DNA of 8,235 nt from Maritimibacter sp. (GTDB lineage Bacteria; Pseudomonadota; Alphaproteobacteria; Rhodobacterales; Rhodobacteraceae). Below are positions 5,025 to 8,235 of the stretch, piece after piece (within the stretch, counting starts at the first letter, position 1; each line of letters begins with the position of its first letter). Made by a program: the position numbers and the translations under genes. Below the pieces are notes generated by a model, which was given only the letters and a program-made list of their open reading frames with translations, was not told where the DNA came from and did no database searches. The DNA is taken from assembly GCA_020441225.1 (NCBI GenBank), contig JAGRMP010000524.1, forward strand, positions 1 through 8,235, written 5' to 3'.

Positions 5025-5540
5025 TCAGTCTTCGCCGAAAGGATCGGGGCGGCTGTGCGCGGCCAGCCAGTCGCGGCAGGTCCGGACCAGGACCTCCTTC
5101 CAGTTCGCAGCCGTAAGCCCGTCGACATGGCCCTGCTCGCCCGTCGCCTCGACCTCCCGGATCGCGTGTTTGAGCTTGTAGAAGATGTGCAGATCGGAGG
5201 TTTCGTGGTCGAACCAGAGCCGCGAGACCAGCTTGAGCGAGGTGAAATCCTCGCCCTGCGCCGCGACGATATCCTCGATGTGCCCCCAGGCCAGCCAGCG
5301 GGTCGCCTCGTCCTGGCTTGCGGGCGCCCGCAGCCCCTGTTCCCGGGCGATCTGCGCCACCAGGTCCGAGACTTCCGACCAGTGAAACGGGGGCGTGAGC
5401 GCGGTCAGCGCCCAGATCCCGTCCGAGTAGCGCTCGCCGTCCACCATCGCCCAGCCCCAGGCCACGGCCGGTTCGGCCATCTCGATGGTAAGCGCCTGCA
5501 GCGCGAGGATATCGGTGGTCTGGCGGCGTAGGTCCGGCAT
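5025..5540 (-). CDS. Hypothetical protein, 171 residues, family not recognised
   Basis: I do not recognise this protein. It has no signal peptide or membrane segment, is acidic, and is rich in Trp (for example AWGWAM 27-32, GIWALT 41-46, RWLAWGHIEDIV 81-92, SRLWFDHE 106-113), suggesting a mostly helical soluble domain. A segment near 106-131 (SRLWFDHETSDLHIFYKLKHAIREVE) has alternating polar and hydrophobic residues. The chosen start is the ATG at 5540 (MPDLRRQTTD), because AGGAG (5551-5547) lies six bases upstream; an in-frame ATG at 5564 lacks such a site. The next gene upstream, the M50B-like peptidase, ends 90 bp away; a TTGACC -35-like box (5590-5585) in that gap has no good -10 partner. 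Third-position G/C bias and the well-placed ribosome-binding site argue that it is a real gene. Confidence 0.8.
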   Translation of the reverse strand: MPDLRRQTTDILALQALTIEMAEPAVAWGWAMVDGERYSDGIWALTALTPPFHWSEVSDLVAQIAREQGLRAPASQDEATRWLAWGHIEDIVAAQGEDFTSLKLVSRLWFDHETSDLHIFYKLKHAIREVEATGEQGHVDGLTAANWKEVLVRTCRDWLAAHSRPDPFGED

Positions 5541-5630
5541 CGGGTGCTCCTGTGTCTCCCGCATCTGGGCATGTCGGCGCGCCGGGTCAATGCCGCGGGC
5601 CCGCGACCATCTGTCAGGCCGCCGCCCCGG

Positions 5631-6296
5631 TCAGCTGAGGTGGCTCGCCCCCCGCGACAGGATGCGCAGGCCAAGGACGACCGCCGCCAGGCTCGCCCCA
5701 AGCCACAGCCCGCCCCAGATCACCGTCGCGCCGCCGATCTCCTCGGCCATGAGCCGCGCGTCCGAGCGCTCTCCCGCCCGCAGGATCGTGTCGCTCAGGA
5801 TGTCCCAGGGCACGTAGATCATGCTGGCAAGCCCGATCGCCCGGAGGACGAGGTCCGCCCCGACACGCGGCAGGAAGCGCGCCCCCGCCAGCATCAGCCC
5901 GCCGCCCGCGAGGCAGAACACCAGCGCGAAGCCGTCCCGTATATAGAGTACCGCGACGACCAGCAGCACCGCGCCCAGCGCCCCCAGCACCAGCCGGTCC
6001 GCGGTCGAGCGCAGAGCGACGGCGAAGAGCGCGAGCCCGATCGCCAACGAGCCGAGATAACCCGCCGTCAGCACCGCGAAGCGGCTGCCGCCCCGGGTGA
6101 TCGCCAGCCCGCCCTGGTCGGGGGTGAGGGTCAGGCTCTCGATGCGGCCCCCGGTCAGCACCGCCGCCGCCCCATGGGACAGCTCGTGAAACAGCACCAC
6201 CAGCAGCTTCAGCGGCAGCGCCACCGGCGTGCGCCACAGCGCAAAGACGAGCACCGCCAGCACCAGCATCTGCCAATGCGCCTTGAGAAACCCCAC
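5631..6296 (-). CDS. M50B-like membrane metallopeptidase family protein
   Basis: The 221-residue, strongly hydrophobic protein has the HELSH zinc-binding motif (HExxH, residues 37-41) inside membrane segment LPLKLLVVLFHELSHGAAAV. TGGRIESLTLTPDQGGLAITRGG (48-70) and the AGYLGSL block (78-84) follow, both typical of the peptidase M50B-like family. Asp165 in YVPWDIL is a candidate third metal ligand. About five to six further membrane segments are visible and there is no PDZ domain, unlike RseP. Family members are predicted intramembrane zinc proteases, but substrates are unknown. It starts with GTG at 6296, one base after the TGA of the upstream SLC13 permease (TGA-G-GTG), so translation is almost certainly coupled. 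A downstream alternative start would shorten the N-terminal helix and is less attractive. Confidence 0.85.
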   Translation of the reverse strand: MGFLKAHWQMLVLAVLVFALWRTPVALPLKLLVVLFHELSHGAAAVLTGGRIESLTLTPDQGGLAITRGGSRFAVLTAGYLGSLAIGLALFAVALRSTADRLVLGALGAVLLVVAVLYIRDGFALVFCLAGGGLMLAGARFLPRVGADLVLRAIGLASMIYVPWDILSDTILRAGERSDARLMAEEIGGATVIWGGLWLGASLAAVVLGLRILSRGASHLS

Positions 6297-6297
6297 C

Positions 6298-8076
6298 TCA
6301 GAGCGGCCAGAACAGCGGGATCAGCACCGAGGCGAGCACGCTCATCGACAGGTTGAGCGGGATCCCGACCTTGAGGAAATCGGTGAAGCGGTAGCCGCCG
6401 GGCCCGTAGACCATGGTGTTGGTCTGGTAGCCGATCGGGGTCGAGAAACTGGCCGAGGCGGCGAACATCACCGCCACCACCAGCGGCCGGGGATCGTAGC
6501 CCAGCGCCTGGGCAAGGCCGATGGCGATCGGCGTCATCACCACCGCGACCGCGTTGTTCGAAACCAGCTCGGTGAGCAGCATGGTGAGAAAATAGATCGC
6601 CCAGACGATCAGGAACGGCGGCAGTTCCGCGAGCAGAGGCGCGGCGGCATTGGCGATCAACGCGACGGCGCCCGAGCTTTCCAACGCCGCACCGATGGCC
6701 AGCATGGCAAAGATCAGCGCGAGCAGCCGCCCGTCGACGAAGGAAAACGCCTCGTCCGCATCGATCGCCCGGGTGAAGAGCACCACCGCCACGGCGATGA
6801 CGGCGAGCGCCAGGATCGGCGCCACCCCCAGCCCCGCGAGCGCGACGAGCCCGATCATCGCGCCGATGGCGACGGGCGCATGGCCGCGGCGAAAGGCGCG
6901 CGCCGAGGGTTTGGAGACATCGACCAGGCTCATCTCCTGGGCGAGGCGCTGGATGTCCTCCGGCGCGCCCTCGAGCAGCAGCGTATCGCCGACCTTGACG
7001 GTCACGCTGTCGAGCTGGCGGCCGATGTTCTGGTTGCGGCGGTGAACCGCCAGCGGGTAGACGCCGAACCGCCGGCGCAGACGCAGCGCGCCCAGCGTGC
7101 GCCCGACCATCTTGCAGCCCGGTGTGATCAGCACCTCGACGGTCGAGGTCTCGACCGCGCTCACCTGGTCGACGCGTTTGAGCTCCTTGTTCTGCTGCAA
7201 GGACAGAAGCTCGGTCATCTGCGTGCGCAGCACCACCCGGTCGCCGATCTGCAGCTTCACCCCCTCGAGGTCGCGCCTGAGCGACGTGTCGCCGCGGATC
7301 ACGTCGATCAACCGCACGCCCTCGCGCTTGAACAGCTGCACCCCCAGCACCTCGCGGCCGATCAGGTTGCTGTCCGGCGGGATCACCGCCTCGGTGAAAA
7401 ACTTCTTGCGCGACCGGTCGGTGAGCAGCGCCGCCATCGACGAGCGCTCCGGCAGGAGCCGCGGGCCGAACAGCGCCAGGTAGGCCATGCCCCAGGCGAC
7501 CAGGATGATCCCGAGCGGAGTGATCTCGAAGATGGTGAACGGCTCCATCCCCTTGGCCCGCGCCACCCCGTCGACCAGGAGGTTGGTCGACGTGCCGATG
7601 AGCGTGAGCGTACCGCCCAGGATCGCCCCGTAGCTGAGCGGGATCAGCAGTTTCGACGGCGCCAGCCCGATCCGCTTGGCGAGCTGGGTAAAGACCGGGA
7701 TCATCACCACCACCACGGGGGTGTTGGAGACGAAGGCCGAGGACAGGACCACGAAGCCCATGAGCACGGACAGCGCCACGAAGGGACGGTTGTCCGCATG
7801 GCCCTCGGCCGCCTTGGTGAACCAGTCGAGCGCGCCGGTGCGCACCAGCGCGCCCATCACCAGGAACATGCAGGCGATGGTCCAGGGCGCCGGGTTCGAC
7901 AGCACTGCGAGCCCCTCCTCATAGGGCAGGACGCCGGTCACCAACAGCACCGCGACCCCGGTCATCGCGACCACTTCCGTCGCCCAGATCTCGCGCAGGA
8001 ACGCCACGAACATCAGCGCCACCACCGCCAGGGCGATGATCGCGTCGGTTCCGTCGGGCAGGGTGAACAGATCCAT
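6298..8076 (-). CDS. SLC13/DASS-type permease with two internal RCK_C domains (second copy)
   Basis: The 592-residue inner-membrane transporter has membrane segments at about residues 10-205, two RCK_C/TrkA-C domains at about 225-295 and 310-380, and a second membrane half at about 400-592. The first half contains SAFVSNTPVVVVMIPV (113-128), with an intact SNT at 117-119, and LIGTSTNLLVDG (159-170). The second has ELVSNNAVAVVMTPI (503-517) and TPIGYQTNT (546-554), then GPGGYRF. SNT motifs coordinate sodium and anion in SLC13 structures, so an ion-coupled anion carrier is likely, with substrate unknown (sulfate or an organic anion are both possible). The RCK_C domains imply gating by a small ligand. 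The start (MDLFTLPDGT, 8076) precedes the first membrane helix; its ribosome-binding site is weak. It is followed immediately by the M50B-like peptidase gene, forming a two-gene unit. Confidence 0.93.
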   Translation of the reverse strand: MDLFTLPDGTDAIIALAVVALMFVAFLREIWATEVVAMTGVAVLLVTGVLPYEEGLAVLSNPAPWTIACMFLVMGALVRTGALDWFTKAAEGHADNRPFVALSVLMGFVVLSSAFVSNTPVVVVMIPVFTQLAKRIGLAPSKLLIPLSYGAILGGTLTLIGTSTNLLVDGVARAKGMEPFTIFEITPLGIILVAWGMAYLALFGPRLLPERSSMAALLTDRSRKKFFTEAVIPPDSNLIGREVLGVQLFKREGVRLIDVIRGDTSLRRDLEGVKLQIGDRVVLRTQMTELLSLQQNKELKRVDQVSAVETSTVEVLITPGCKMVGRTLGALRLRRRFGVYPLAVHRRNQNIGRQLDSVTVKVGDTLLLEGAPEDIQRLAQEMSLVDVSKPSARAFRRGHAPVAIGAMIGLVALAGLGVAPILALAVIAVAVVLFTRAIDADEAFSFVDGRLLALIFAMLAIGAALESSGAVALIANAAAPLLAELPPFLIVWAIYFLTMLLTELVSNNAVAVVMTPIAIGLAQALGYDPRPLVVAVMFAASASFSTPIGYQTNTMVYGPGGYRFTDFLKVGIPLNLSMSVLASVLIPLFWPL

Positions 8077-8180
8077 CTTTCGGTCCCGGCTGTCTCGAAG
8101 CAGTTGCGCGGCAGTGCCGCATCAGTGTCGCCCGGGCGCAGGGTCACCGCAAGCGGGATGCCTCCTGGGGTCCGGATCGG

Positions 8181-8235
8181 CACCCCTTTTTCTTGGCACA
8201 AATACTCCCGGGGGTCCGGGGGTGGAACCCCCGGC
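8181..8235 (-). repeat. GC-rich hairpin plus conserved-looking AGTATTTG...CAAGAA tail
   Basis: On the plus strand CCGGGGGT (8216-8223) and ACCCCCGG (8227-8234) form a perfect 8-bp inverted repeat around GGA. On the minus strand the hairpin is followed by GGGAGTATTTGTGCCAAGAA and an A-rich run (to about 8184). From memory, a GC-rich hairpin followed by an AGTATTT...CAAGAA tail recurs between genes in Rhodobacteraceae genomes. I cannot search for copies here. It may be the transcript end of a minus-strand gene beyond the right edge, or a dispersed repeat. It reaches the window edge and may continue. Confidence 0.5.

Noticed and set aside
5541..5564. Alternative start at 5564 for the 171-residue hypothetical protein
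   Set aside because: The AGGAG at 5551-5547 lies inside that extension and is ideally spaced for the ATG at 5540; no such site precedes 5564.
5594..5605. Palindrome CGCGGGCCCGCG between the M50B-like and hypothetical genes
   Set aside because: Twelve G/C-only bases forming a palindrome are common by chance here, and no promoter or terminator feature accompanies it.
5544..6356. A 270-codon plus-strand frame opposite the M50B-like gene
   Set aside because: It is a low-complexity Arg/Gln/Pro-rich off-frame translation with no credible start signal, antisense to a gene with an HExxH motif.
8140..8166. AGGAGG on the minus strand (8166-8161) followed eight bases later by TTG, suggesting a small gene
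   Set aside because: The frame is TTG-CGG-TGA, closing after two codons, and no other start with correct spacing opens a useful frame.
8013..8201. A 62-codon minus-strand frame upstream of and overlapping the second SLC13 gene
   Set aside because: It overlaps the permease N-terminus in another frame, has no ribosome-binding site and no recognisable content.

Overview
The window looks like chromosomal DNA of a high-GC alphaproteobacterium, most likely Rhodobacterales/Rhodobacteraceae. The basis is a YebC protein of typical alphaproteobacterial sequence, strong G/C bias at third codon positions, long antisense open frames, and an intergenic element at the right edge of a style I associate with that family. 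Species cannot be named from sequence alone. No tRNA, rRNA, CRISPR, insertion sequence, integrase or phage gene is visible.

Layout, left to right. (1) Positions 1-384, minus: the N-terminal 128 residues of YebC, running off the left edge. (2) 385-538: the yebC promoter and two adjacent perfect palindromes. (3) 539-1382, minus: a two-gene unit, an ArsR-type repressor followed by an overlapping SRPBCC/AHSA1 protein; a 12+12 bp inverted repeat is centred on the arsR-type start codon. (4) 1431-1880, minus, and 1957-2553, plus: an Lrp/AsnC regulator divergent from a LysE/RhtB amino-acid exporter, the classic layout for amino-acid-responsive export. (5) 2621-4402, plus: an SLC13-type permease with two internal RCK_C (TrkA-C) domains. 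(6) 4377-4853, minus: a GNAT acetyltransferase overlapping the permease tail, preceded by a structured leader with a six-codon upstream ORF. (7) 5025-5540, minus: an unrecognised 171-residue protein. (8) 5631-6296, minus: an M50B-like membrane metallopeptidase, translationally coupled to (9) 6298-8076, minus: a second SLC13/RCK_C permease. (10) 8077-8235: upstream region of that permease, ending in a GC-rich hairpin element.

The genes form small independent units rather than one pathway. The arsR-SRPBCC pair and the lrp-lysE pair are each recognisable regulator/target modules. The two SLC13 permeases are divergent paralogues of nearly identical length (593 and 592 residues), with the same domain order and the same last five residues. 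I see no convincing multi-gene novel system. The most interesting signals are regulatory: an apparently leaderless arsR transcript whose operator covers both the -10 element and the start codon, a uORF plus two hairpins before the acetyltransferase, and the paired palindromes between yebC and the SRPBCC gene.
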